This document shows positions 55,905 through 63,333 of a stretch of 64,000 nucleotides of DNA, in pieces. The notes beneath the pieces are model-generated. The model did not search any database and was not told the origin of the DNA. It was given only the letters and a program-made list of their open reading frames with translations. Source of the DNA: Deltaproteobacteria bacterium (lineage in GTDB: Bacteria > Desulfobacterota > Desulfomonilia > UBA1062); the NCBI GenBank assembly GCA_018434685.1, contig JAHDOV010000010.1, positions 1 through 64,000 of the forward strand, in the 5' to 3' direction. A program made the translations under genes and the position numbers. How positions within the stretch are numbered: position 1 is the first letter of the stretch; each line of letters starts with the position of its first letter.

Positions 55905-56417
55905 TTACACTTGTTCAACAGCCTCATTCTTGAGAATTATGTCGACGGTCATTCGTGCGACCTCACCCACCACGGTTGAGCACCTATCCAGCATTCCATC
56001 TTTAAAAGCGGCCTCCAAATCGGCCGGGTCATACAGATTGTAGAATCTACCGAAAAACTTGCTCTGAAGGTCGTAACACCTCACCGTGCCATATTTCTCA
56101 ACAAATCGATCGCGCAGTTCTTTGGCCATCAGATTGGCGTTTACCAGTTTCATCATATCGGTAAAATCCTTTTTCTCCCTTCCGTAGAGATAGCCAATCG
56201 CGAGGGTGCCCCCGGAAAGGGCCCCACAGTGGCCGTCTCCGGTAAGCCCGACTCCATCGGCAAGAGCCGTTGCCGCCTTGAATACCGCATCATTATCTAC
56301 TCCAAGCACTTCAAATATTGCCGCGAGCGTGCACTGGGGACAGCCGCCGTTCTTCATCTCGTAATTTTTTCCGCACTCAAACGCCCTGTCCAAAGCCTCC
56401 TGTCGTGATTCTTTCAT
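55905..56417 (-). CDS. C_GCAxxG_C_C family protein
   Basis: 170 residues from the ATG at 56417 behind AAGGAGGG. The family motif is seen in GGCPQCTLAAIF and HCGALSGGTLAIGY (CGAxxGG); further Cys occur at CYDL and DRCST. These proteins are common in anaerobes and may bind a metal or redox cofactor. Function is unknown. The upstream 55700-55904 stretch shows nothing. Confidence 0.84.
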   Translation of the reverse strand: MKESRQEALDRAFECGKNYEMKNGGCPQCTLAAIFEVLGVDNDAVFKAATALADGVGLTGDGHCGALSGGTLAIGYLYGREKKDFTDMMKLVNANLMAKELRDRFVEKYGTVRCYDLQSKFFGRFYNLYDPADLEAAFKDGMLDRCSTVVGEVARMTVDIILKNEAVEQV

Positions 56418-56692
56418 GGATCCCTCCTTCATTAGAATGATTTCGCCCTATTATTGTTTTTTTGTACACACCTTCGTTTATGGAGGCAAAAGCTGCCCGG
56501 TCCTCACCTGTATGGTCTGCAGTATATAAAAAGTTGAAAGAGCTAAAAAAGACAATGAGGTCAGTCCTCAACAACCGGCAAATTAAGTTGGAATGTTGAA
56601 TGTTGCGCCCTGACCACTCTTCCGCCTTGGAGAAATTGCTGAACCTGCCAGTTTTTCTAACCTGGAGGGCACTGGTTCATTGACTGCGCTTC

Positions 56693-56935
56693 CTATCCGA
56701 CGATCAGCAGGGCAATGAATGGGACGACATTGAAGACCAGAAAGACAATCTTGAACAGTCCGAGGAACGAGTACATGACCACGTCGTAGGTTTCCCGGGG
56801 AATGGGGAACCATTTGCTCTGTGTGCGGTACACAAAGTCCGGGGCCACCAGGCACATCATGGTCCACAGGACCAGCAGGGCGCCGTTCATGATGGTGCAC
56901 CACATGAAGAACCGTGTCAGCGTCTGTATGTCCAT
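56693..56935 (-). CDS. DUF6868 small membrane protein
   Basis: 80 residues from the ATG at 56935 behind AAGGAGGG; the open frame to 57031 is noise. Two hydrophobic helices (about 8-27 and 55-78) flank a polar loop with SKWFPIPRETYDVVMYSFLG, the family's conserved region. Function unknown. Confidence 0.76.
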   Translation of the reverse strand: MDIQTLTRFFMWCTIMNGALLVLWTMMCLVAPDFVYRTQSKWFPIPRETYDVVMYSFLGLFKIVFLVFNVVPFIALLIVG

Positions 56936-57158
56936 AATCCCTCCTTTGTTATCAGTCCGTATCCGATGCTGTCTATTGGGCGCTGCCGCCACCGATAATC
57001 GAGCGCAGGAACCCGCACGTTCTGCAATCATCGATGTCTGCGGTTTCCAATGTGCTCATTATGAATTGTTTGACAGCATCACTCAGCATATCTCGGGTGT
57101 TTTCTTCATCGTTGCACACAACGTTCCGATCACCACCGGCTGTAAGCAGCCCGTTGTA

Positions 57159-58115
57159 TCAGTTTGTTCGGGTTTTTCCCTCGGGAGATCTTTCACGCAG
57201 CATCTGGATCGCTTTCTCCAGGGCGCTGTTGAAATCGTCCGGCCTGTCCATCATCAGGAAATGATCCGCGTCCTTGAGGACTATGGCATCATACGAAAAC
57301 ATGTGCCGGCGGTTTGCCTCATAGTTGATGGGCCACAGATCTCCATTCACGGTTATGACAGGGATGCGGATCTGCTCGAATACCCTTGCTGCATCTCCCG
57401 TGAGGTATTGCGACATCATTTCTCTCATTGCGCTCAGTGCGACAGCAGGCGGCGCAGCCGACATATCCGAGAGAATCCACTCGCGGAGCTGCGGGTCGGT
57501 CGTGGGTGAGATCATCTCCCCTACGAACTGCCGGCTTCCGGTTCGAAAGTCCTTCTCCAGGGGGGCGATCATCCTGGTGAGCTCTTCGCTGGTCATGGGG
57601 TACTCTATGTTATCGAGGGTATCTATGCCGATCAGGCCGATGACGCGCTCAGGTATGAGTCGAGCGGCCTCTGCAATCACCGTGCCTCCCATGGAATGTC
57701 CGATCAGGATGACGGTATGACTGCCCGTTGCCTCTGCCACAGCCCGCACATCCTCTCCGAAAGAAGCCATGGTATAGGCGGTGCGTTGTGTTCCCGAATG
57801 GCCGTGGCCGGCAAGATCGAGAACCACTACCTGGTGCCTCTTAGAAAAAACCGGCACCTGGGCACGCCAGTAGCGGGCGTCGCAGCTCCACCCATGCACA
57901 AATATCAGCGTCGGTTCTCCTGTGCCGCAGGCTTCGTACGTGATGGGGGTGCCGTCTCTGGAAAGAGTCACATGGGGCCATGCTGCCCATGCCGGTATCA
58001 CGCCGGAGGGAAGAACCAGCAGCACAAAAAAGCCGATAAGACTCAGAAGATGTTTTGAAACCGATTGATAGCGAACTGTACCGCCTCTCCGGAAAGTAGT
58101 AGCGTCATCCTTCAT
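57159..58115 (-). CDS. Exported alpha/beta hydrolase
   Basis: 318 residues. A signal sequence lies at about 18-44 (LLSLIGFFVLLVLPSGVIPAWA). The catalytic elbow is IGHSMGGT (Ser), HGWSCDARYWR forms the oxyanion region, and the acid/His pair is likely Asp in VNGDLWP and His in DADHFLMMD. The substrate is unknown. Confidence 0.86.
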   Translation of the reverse strand: MKDDATTFRRGGTVRYQSVSKHLLSLIGFFVLLVLPSGVIPAWAAWPHVTLSRDGTPITYEACGTGEPTLIFVHGWSCDARYWRAQVPVFSKRHQVVVLDLAGHGHSGTQRTAYTMASFGEDVRAVAEATGSHTVILIGHSMGGTVIAEAARLIPERVIGLIGIDTLDNIEYPMTSEELTRMIAPLEKDFRTGSRQFVGEMISPTTDPQLREWILSDMSAAPPAVALSAMREMMSQYLTGDAARVFEQIRIPVITVNGDLWPINYEANRRHMFSYDAIVLKDADHFLMMDRPDDFNSALEKAIQMLRERSPEGKTRTN

Positions 58116-58176
58116 ACACCGGCTCCCTTTTTGCAGAACACTCGAGGTCAGCTGGCTCGAGTTGTCAGAATATGTT

Positions 58177-58476
58177 CTACAAGATATCTTTCAATGCGGC
58201 CGCAGCCGGATACATACTCCCGGCACCGCAGATATAATTAACTATTCTGAGTGTTTCCATGATTTCATTTTTTGAAGCCCCATGTTCAATAGCTTGCACT
58301 GCCAGCGATCTGATGCCGTTTTCGGCATGATTGGCAGCGTCGATTGCAAGAGCGATCAGCAACTTGTGTTTTTTTGAGAGTTCCCCGCCGGTGAATGCCA
58401 GTTCCTTCATATGCTGTATCTCTGTAAAGAGTGACGAATCGGTTTTGTTGATTATCTCTAACGGATCATGCTTCAT
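58177..58476 (-). CDS. Carboxymuconolactone-decarboxylase-like protein, catalytic Cys lost
   Basis: 99 residues, a single AhpD/CMD-fold domain; RBS AAGGAGGA. Family members have a CxxC(x3)H redox site after the AAN sequence; here the same stretch reads AANHAENGIRSL, so both Cys and the His are missing. It is therefore probably a non-redox relative, with unknown function. It ends near an asymmetric inverted repeat at about 58126-58175. Confidence 0.75.
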   Translation of the reverse strand: MKHDPLEIINKTDSSLFTEIQHMKELAFTGGELSKKHKLLIALAIDAANHAENGIRSLAVQAIEHGASKNEIMETLRIVNYICGAGSMYPAAAALKDIL

Positions 58477-58711
58477 TGAGATCTCCTCCTTGTATTTTTG
58501 TACGGCGTGGCCAGCCGATTGTTCGCCCTGGCGATAGACATCATTCCTGTGTCCGACGTTAACAGAGCCGGCTCCGGTTATGTGACAGGGGATGGCATTT
58601 CATAAGTGAGTCTTGCCGATCCCATCAAGCCGCATCGGGAAGGATCTCCCGACCTCCAGATTAAACCTTATGCGGTGTCGGTCCGTCAAGCGTCGAATGT
58701 GGTCTGAGTAA

Positions 58712-58812
58712 GTCAGGAAACATCCGTGAAATTGTGACTTTCGATATGACCGAAATATCTGTTCAGAAAGGGTTGGTGCCCAAATGTCCATATTTCACGG
58801 ACATCCCCTGGT
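58712..58812 (+). repeat. Palindromic-ended repeat, copy A
   Basis: About 101 bp, diverged at its left end. The arms ATCCGTGAAAT (58722-58732) and ATTTCACGGA (58792-58801) are inverted; the inner part shares CGAAATATCTGTTCAGAAAG and GTGCCCAAATGTCCATATTT with copies B-D. It starts 7 bases downstream of the relE stop codon, in the same orientation relative to the upstream gene as the others. Confidence 0.85.
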
Positions 58813-58818
58813 TTTCTC

Positions 58819-59154
58819 TTACAGCTTTGAACCGATCAATCTTTTTAAGAGAATATCCTCAACGTTCTGACGCGAATCCAAGACAGACAAGACATAAACT
58901 CTTTTTTCTGATATCCTGTATATGATTCTCCAAGCCGATACGATCAACTCACGATACTGAATGATCCCTTGTTGCTTGAGTTCAGAGACTATACGGCCTC
59001 TATTGGGGAAAGACTGTAGGCCTGATGCTTTTTCCTGAATCTCCTTGAACTTTTCATAGGCAATAGAAGAACTGTCCTGAGCAAGGTATTCTATGATGTT
59101 TATGAGATCTTTCTCTGATGTCTCAGACCATATGATCTCATACACTTTCTTCAT
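58819..59154 (-). CDS. RelE/ParE-family toxin
   Basis: 111 residues. The family fold shows in IIWSETSEKDLINIIEYL, GRIVSEL and the C-terminal YRISEKRVYVLSVLDSRQN. RelE toxins cut mRNA in the ribosome and ParE toxins target gyrase; which one is not decided here. It overlaps the Phd antitoxin by ATGA, the usual antitoxin-first arrangement. Confidence 0.88.
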   Translation of the reverse strand: MKKVYEIIWSETSEKDLINIIEYLAQDSSSIAYEKFKEIQEKASGLQSFPNRGRIVSELKQQGIIQYRELIVSAWRIIYRISEKRVYVLSVLDSRQNVEDILLKRLIGSKL

Positions 59155-59432
59155 TTCATTCTTTCTTTCAAAATATTATCAATGTTTGCGAATACCTCTT
59201 CCTGAGATTTCGACTTCCCATTTTTTATATCCTCTTCGCCCTGAGAGATCAGTTTCAGTATGCCAATTGCATTTCTCATATTTTCATAACTCTCAGGATC
59301 CTGCAGCACAGCTTTTGGTTCTCCATTCTGAGTAATGACAACAGGTCTGTGAGTTTCGTTTATCTGCTTTAGTAAATCAGCTGCTCTGGATTTAAGATAG
59401 GTGATAGGTCTTATGTCTTCCGATAAATTCAT
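59151..59432 (-). CDS. Phd/YefM-family antitoxin
   Basis: 93 residues. The N-terminal Phd fold shows in PITYLKSRAADLLKQI and RPVVITQNGEPKAVL, followed by a helical toxin-binding tail. GGAGG lies 8 bases before the ATG. It represses its own operon with the toxin as corepressor in the known families; a perfect palindrome lies 21 bases upstream. Confidence 0.9.
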   Translation of the reverse strand: MNLSEDIRPITYLKSRAADLLKQINETHRPVVITQNGEPKAVLQDPESYENMRNAIGILKLISQGEEDIKNGKSKSQEEVFANIDNILKERMK

Positions 59433-59452
59433 CTCAGCACCTCCGGTCTTTA

Positions 59453-59464
59453 TATGGTACCATA
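59453..59464. promoter_or_regulatory. Palindromic operator of the Phd-RelE pair
   Basis: TATGGTACCATA is a perfect 12-bp palindrome, and the flanks extend the imperfect symmetry to about 59448-59471 (TCTTTA ... TAAGA). It is 21 bases before the antitoxin ATG, where Phd-type operators normally lie. Confidence 0.5.
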
Positions 59465-59499
59465 ATAAGACCGATAGTCAAGAGATACAGCTGCTTTAC

Positions 59500-59572
59500 T
59501 GCCAACGTTTGCGCATCAGCAGAGGCCGATAGCCGTCCGTCTGGATGCGCTGGCTCGGCAAAGCCGTTAATC
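59500..59572 (-). other. attC-like hairpin between two small genes
   Basis: On the minus strand the stop codon of the hypothetical gene (59567-59569) runs into TTAACGGC, then a hairpin (GCGCATC/GATGCGC, 59511-59517 and 59544-59550), and ends AAACGTTGGCA. AAC and GTT at the ends, and TTTGC/GCAAA just inside, can pair. Core boxes match the integron consensus RYYYAAC/GTTRRRY only partly, so it is a candidate, not a firm attC. Confidence 0.3.
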
Positions 59573-59896
59573 TTTTAAGCCCTCTGCAACAAACCGTATT
59601 CTCTGAAGCTTTTCCTCCTTTAAACCTTCAAGATCTTTCATTTCAATCCAACCTTCATACACCAATACTCCAAAGACCCTTATCAATACTGAATATCGGT
59701 AATCGTACTTTTGATCAATTTGTTTCCTCTTCTTCGATAGATAATCTTCCAGCCTCCAGATTTCTTTAGGGTCGGAAAGATTGTTCAACCGTTCTTTCGC
59801 TGCCTCAATAATATGGTTGCATTCATTCTGAAATGCCTTATCAAATGCTGTCCGAGCAATTGCTTTCTCTTTTTGGTTCCATTTAAAATCTATCAT
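59567..59896 (-). CDS. Hypothetical protein (109 aa)
   Basis: 109 residues; GGGAGC precedes the ATG. It is soluble, highly charged and helical, with the distinctive run QIDQKYDYRYSVLIRVFG in the middle. I have no family name for it. It runs directly into the attC-like hairpin at its 3' end. Confidence 0.65.
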   Translation of the reverse strand: MIDFKWNQKEKAIARTAFDKAFQNECNHIIEAAKERLNNLSDPKEIWRLEDYLSKKRKQIDQKYDYRYSVLIRVFGVLVYEGWIEMKDLEGLKEEKLQRIRFVAEGLKD

Positions 59897-60083
59897 ATAT
59901 TAAGCTCCCTCTTTACGTGGGGTTACCCGTTATCTGCAATTAGCTGCCCTATACTTCCCTGTCATCTACAAAATCCTATGGTAGACCCCATTCTTCTTTA
60001 TAAAAATAATCCTTCTTGGGAAATTGGATAGTTGTCGCAGTAATATTGAGCCGTGCGAGTGTTTCATGTTCTCACAATAAACT

Positions 60084-61247
60084 TCAGTGAGGATGATCCT
60101 GTCTGAACTTCACATAATCGAACAAGACTATACCGAACCCATACCCCGGGGTGCTCGGTGCCGGGTCAGTTGCGCTCAGTACAGTCATCAGGGCTTGCTT
60201 CCCGTCTTCTGAGAATGCCGGCTCATGGAGGCCTATGCTTTTGTGGTGATCCCTTTCGAAAAAGGTTATCTGTTCAAGCCTTTTCTCTGGATCTGCCTGG
60301 TTAAAGTGATAGAGATACAGCTCAACAAAATCTAATCCGGAAAAGAGGAGTGCATGGCTGGTATTGATCTCAACAAAGGCAGATGTATAGTCTGGGTTGA
60401 CCCCTTCCCATTCCCGGTAGGTGAAGCAGTCCCACACACGGCTATAGCGCTTGGTCTTCATGTCCAGGCTCAGGAGGCTGCTGAGATTCTCAAATGGACC
60501 ATACGAGCTCAACAAGAGTTCCTCATCATTTTTACCCCGGAAGTTCTGAGGTTCAAGACTTACAGGACCCACCCGCCATTTGGCCAGGAGTGTTTCAGGA
60601 TGGCTGATGGAGGGAACGCCATGCTTGTCGTATTCAATAAGGCCTGTCATGATGTTGGATCTTTTAAAAAAGTAGGACCATCCGGTGGCAAAGATGTTTG
60701 ACTCGTAGAACGGAAAAAAAGTATCGGACCAGGCGATGCGGTTCGTTTCCCTTGAAACGGCTATACCCTCCCAAGCGTAAACACCAAGAGGGATGGGCAT
60801 ACCATCATAGGGTTTCTTCAGCACCCAGAGCTCCCCGGTGAATTGACCTTTATCATAGAGGATAAGGGGGTCTTCGGGCGGCTGAGGCCCTTCTTCGGGT
60901 CCTAGCAATAAGAGGTCTCCATTGTTGAGCTTGAAGGCCCTCGTAAAGCCGGCATGATGGAAATGACCTGTAAGGTTTTTTATCTCTCTTGATGCGATAT
61001 CCATCAGGTAGACATCACCGACCTGGTTGCTCAGGAAGACAAAATGAGAACTATCGATCCATTCCGGCTTGGTCCCCCAGTTGACAAGGACTTCAAAATG
61101 CTCTGGGAAATTTATATCACAGATGTTTGTACGCCCTGCTTTTTCATGGCGGCTCATCTGTTGATGCCCCATACTTTCAGCTTTTACCTGCATGGTTAGA
61201 AAGGAAAAAAGCACCAGCAATGACAAGAAAGACGAACGAAAGATCAT
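60084..61247 (-). CDS. Exported TolB/WD-like propeller protein, unknown
   Basis: 387 residues. A signal peptide covers about 1-23 (SFLSLLVLFSFLTMQVKAES). The mature part is a series of beta-strand-rich segments with repeated aromatic turns (VFLSNQVGDVYLMDIASRE, RIAWSDTFFPFYE), as in TolB-like propellers. A His/Met-rich stretch GHQQMSRHEK follows the signal peptide. Function unknown. Repeat B lies 18 bases before its start. Confidence 0.6.
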   Translation of the reverse strand: MIFRSSFLSLLVLFSFLTMQVKAESMGHQQMSRHEKAGRTNICDINFPEHFEVLVNWGTKPEWIDSSHFVFLSNQVGDVYLMDIASREIKNLTGHFHHAGFTRAFKLNNGDLLLLGPEEGPQPPEDPLILYDKGQFTGELWVLKKPYDGMPIPLGVYAWEGIAVSRETNRIAWSDTFFPFYESNIFATGWSYFFKRSNIMTGLIEYDKHGVPSISHPETLLAKWRVGPVSLEPQNFRGKNDEELLLSSYGPFENLSSLLSLDMKTKRYSRVWDCFTYREWEGVNPDYTSAFVEINTSHALLFSGLDFVELYLYHFNQADPEKRLEQITFFERDHHKSIGLHEPAFSEDGKQALMTVLSATDPAPSTPGYGFGIVLFDYVKFRQDHPH

Positions 61248-61264
61248 AGCAAATCCTTTATGTT

Positions 61265-61373
61265 GGGTAATTTAGGGGACGTCTGTGAAATTGTGACTTC
61301 TGATATATCCGACATATCTGTTCAGAAAGGGTTTGTGCCCAAATGTCCATATTCCACAGACGTCCCCTGGTTT
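61265..61373 (+). repeat. Palindromic-ended repeat, copy B
   Basis: About 109 bp. It has perfect 17-base terminal arms but for one mismatch: GGGGACGTCTGTGAAAT (61275-61291) and ATTCCACAGACGTCCCC (61351-61367). The arm base changes relative to copy C compensate each other (CTGTG/CACAG versus CCGTG/CACGG). It fills the space between the cupin stop codon and the TolB-like gene start. Confidence 0.9.
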
Positions 61374-61381
61374 CCCTGTTG

Positions 61382-61714
61382 TCACTTTCTGGAATAGCGG
61401 CCGGGCTCATTGAAGAACGTAATATCGGCGTAACCGGCATATATTTTTCCTGAATGTGCTGTGCCTTCGGGAATGTAGTATCGATCGCCTTTCATATAGG
61501 TTTTCTTCTTGCCATCGATCATCAACTCGATTTTCCCTTCCAGGACGATGCCAAACTGCGCAGCGTGAGAATGCTCCGGCAAGTCAACGTCCTTCTCGAA
61601 TTCCATGAAGATTATCTGGTGTGAATCAGATTGTGAGAGGTACGCCTTGATTCCATCTAGTGGTATGTCTGCTTCAGGAAGATCCCTGATAGGTTCGGGA
61701 TAGATCTCTAACAT
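61382..61714 (-). CDS. Cupin-domain protein
   Basis: 110 residues from the ATG at 61714 behind AAAGGA (an in-frame ATG at 61729 is possible). Metal-type motifs are PEHSHAAQFGIVLEG (motif 1, with HxH and Glu) and GDRYYIPEGTAHSG (motif 2, His). A single-domain cupin could bind iron or zinc and act on a small ligand. Both sides are flanked by repeats B and C. Confidence 0.84.
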   Translation of the reverse strand: MLEIYPEPIRDLPEADIPLDGIKAYLSQSDSHQIIFMEFEKDVDLPEHSHAAQFGIVLEGKIELMIDGKKKTYMKGDRYYIPEGTAHSGKIYAGYADITFFNEPGRYSRK

Positions 61715-61748
61715 GATTTTTCCTTTCATTCATCCGATCTGACGTTTC

Positions 61749-61857
61749 GGGTAATTTAGGGGAGATCCGTGAAATTGTGACTTTTGATATGACCGGCATA
61801 TCTGTTCAGGAAGGGTTGGTGCCCAAATGTCCATATTTCACGGACGTCCCGTCGTTC
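61749..61857 (+). repeat. Palindromic-ended repeat, copy C
   Basis: About 109 bp. It begins GGGTAATTTAGGGGAGATCC and ends CACGGACGTCCCGTCG; arms ATCCGTGAAAT and ATATTTCACGGA are inverted. It lies 33 bases after the stop of the metallo-hydrolase gene and 34 bases before the cupin start. Confidence 0.9.
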
Positions 61858-61890
61858 CTTCTTAAGAATGATGGTAGGTGTTCTTTGTTT

Positions 61891-62652
61891 TTATAGCCAT
61901 ACAGACCAGTCGCCGTAGTCAAATGTTCCGCTACCATGATGCAATTTATCCTCAGCCTGCAACCTCCGAAAGGCGTCACGCATTCGGACCAGAATCTCAG
62001 GCTGAATATTCAAAGTGTGATGCGCAGGGAACACATGTTTCACCGGCAGCACCGAGATCCGCTCCAGAGAGTTGAGGTACGCCTCTGGATCGGTGGACGG
62101 AAAGTATGCAAAGAGCGTGTCTTTATAAACCAAGTCACCAGTGAAAAGGTAACCGCGCTCCTTTTCCCAAAAACACATATGACCTGGCGAATGACCGGGC
62201 GTATGCACTATTTGAACAAAGCGGTTTCCAATATCAATAACTTCATTACCCTTTAGCACTTTTGTCGGCTTACCCTGAAAGAATTCATATTTGTTTACAT
62301 CATAATCTTCCGGCAGGCCACATCGGTCAACGACCATGCCCTTGATTTGCTCCATTGTGAGAGGAAATTTACCGCTCAGCCAGTTCAGTTCATCTTCATG
62401 AGCGTAAAAGTCTGGAAAGTATTTATGACCACCAATATGATCCCAGTGAATGTGGGTGGCTACTGCGGTAATCGGTTTGTCAGTCAGCTTTATGACCTGG
62501 TCATAAATATTACAGATTCCGAGCCCGGTATCAATCAGCAAACTGTGTTCAGAGCCATTCAAGAGATAACAATGCGTTTCCTCCCAGTGGCGGTATTCGC
62601 TTATGATATAAGTTTCCTTGTCGATTTGATCTATTGTAAACCAATTGTCCAT
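61891..62652 (-). CDS. Metallo-beta-lactamase-fold hydrolase
   Basis: 253 residues. Metal site THIHWDHIGG near residue 66, then HTPGHSPGHMCF and FTGDLVY, the standard MBL ligands. Such enzymes include glyoxalase II-like, lactonase and phosphodiesterase types; substrate unknown. RBS AAGAGAAAG. Confidence 0.86.
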   Translation of the reverse strand: MDNWFTIDQIDKETYIISEYRHWEETHCYLLNGSEHSLLIDTGLGICNIYDQVIKLTDKPITAVATHIHWDHIGGHKYFPDFYAHEDELNWLSGKFPLTMEQIKGMVVDRCGLPEDYDVNKYEFFQGKPTKVLKGNEVIDIGNRFVQIVHTPGHSPGHMCFWEKERGYLFTGDLVYKDTLFAYFPSTDPEAYLNSLERISVLPVKHVFPAHHTLNIQPEILVRMRDAFRRLQAEDKLHHGSGTFDYGDWSVWL

Positions 62653-62715
62653 TTGACTTTCTCTTGAATTTTTCTTTTACCAAGACCCTGTTTATATATC
62701 CTTAGGAGGGAAGGT

Positions 62716-62782
62716 GGGGTCTTGTAATGCCACATTATTAAGCAGGGATGATGAAAATGTTATAATGCAAGACCTGACCCCC
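62716..62782 (+). repeat. Palindromic element of a second type (element E)
   Basis: A ~67-bp element with inverted ends: GGGGTCTTGTAATGCCACATT (left, 62716-62736) and AATGTTATAATGCAAGACC with TGACCCCC (right, 62756-62782). The arms pair at most positions. It differs in sequence from repeats A-D. It covers the 3' end of the ACT gene and supplies its stop codon. Confidence 0.75.
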
Positions 62783-63202
62783 GAGACACGTGGGAGCGCC
62801 TTGTTGGCGATGTAACTCTCTAAGTGCGGCCATTGCTCGCTCCGCACACTCAGACTGAACAAAAATATGATCGTGGTAATAACCCGCAATGACGTTTGCA
62901 CTAATACCGTGTTCGGCGAGTTTATTTGAAAACGAGGCGGTTAGACCAACAGCATCCAAGCTTGAATGGACTGATAGTGTGATGCACTTAAAGACAGAGT
63001 CATAGGATAAGCCATTTTTGTCAGCTGAAGCGCGTGGGACCACGAGTGTCATCGCTTCGTCTTCCAAGAACATAGCTAAGGGAGATAAATCGGACTTATC
63101 ACCATATTTACCACCTTCAACATAGGTAAAAATGTACTCTTCATCCCGCAGCACAGGCTTCATGGAGTCCAGTAACTTTTGCAGATTTTTTTCACCAGAC
63201 AT
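62738..63202 (-). CDS. ACT-domain protein, 3' end altered by an inserted element
   Basis: 154 residues. ACT-type text includes TLVVPRASADKNGLSYD, ITLSVHSSLDAVGLTASFS, HGISANVIAGYYHDHIFV. Known relatives end shortly after the next helix (AMAALREL); here it runs on for about 24 residues, and the last 14 (GGQVLHYNIFIIPA) and the stop codon come from element E. The normal end was therefore probably displaced. ACT domains bind small ligands such as amino acids. RBS GGGAGG, next to repeat D. Confidence 0.8.
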   Translation of the reverse strand: MSGEKNLQKLLDSMKPVLRDEEYIFTYVEGGKYGDKSDLSPLAMFLEDEAMTLVVPRASADKNGLSYDSVFKCITLSVHSSLDAVGLTASFSNKLAEHGISANVIAGYYHDHIFVQSECAERAMAALRELHRQQGAPTCLGGQVLHYNIFIIPA

Positions 63203-63214
63203 GAATTACCTCCC

Positions 63215-63323
63215 GGGTAATTTGAGGGATGTCAGTGAAATTGTGACTTTTGATATGACCGACATATCTGTTCAGAAAGGGTTGGTGGCCAAATGTCCAT
63301 ATTTCATGGACGTCCCCTGGTTT
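63215..63323 (+). repeat. Palindromic-ended repeat, copy D
   Basis: About 109 bp: GGGTAATTTGAGGGATGTCA at the left and CATGGACGTCCCCTGGTTTC at the right. Left and right arms (GTCAGTGAAAT and ATTTCATGGAC) pair with one mismatch. It fills the gap between the DUF5677-like stop (63334) and the ACT gene start (63202) and abuts the ACT ribosome site. Confidence 0.9.
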
Positions 63324-63333
63324 CATGCGTTTG

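Noticed and set aside
57040-57160. Inverted ACAACG/CGTTGT after the exported hydrolase gene
   Set aside because: Too short and asymmetric to be an attC, and lacking a T tail to call a terminator.
58734-58925. Small open frames inside the repeats (58734-58925, 61258-61440, 63132-63359)
   Set aside because: They arise from the shared repeat sequence and have no independent ribosome site.
58712-63323. Reading the spaced repeats as a CRISPR array
   Set aside because: The units are ~100-110 bp, imperfect, separated by whole genes, and lack ~30-bp repeats with short spacers.
58712-63323. Reading repeats A-D themselves as attC sites
   Set aside because: Their ends lack RYYYAAC/GTTRRRY core boxes; only the separate hairpin at 59500-59572 has any such resemblance.
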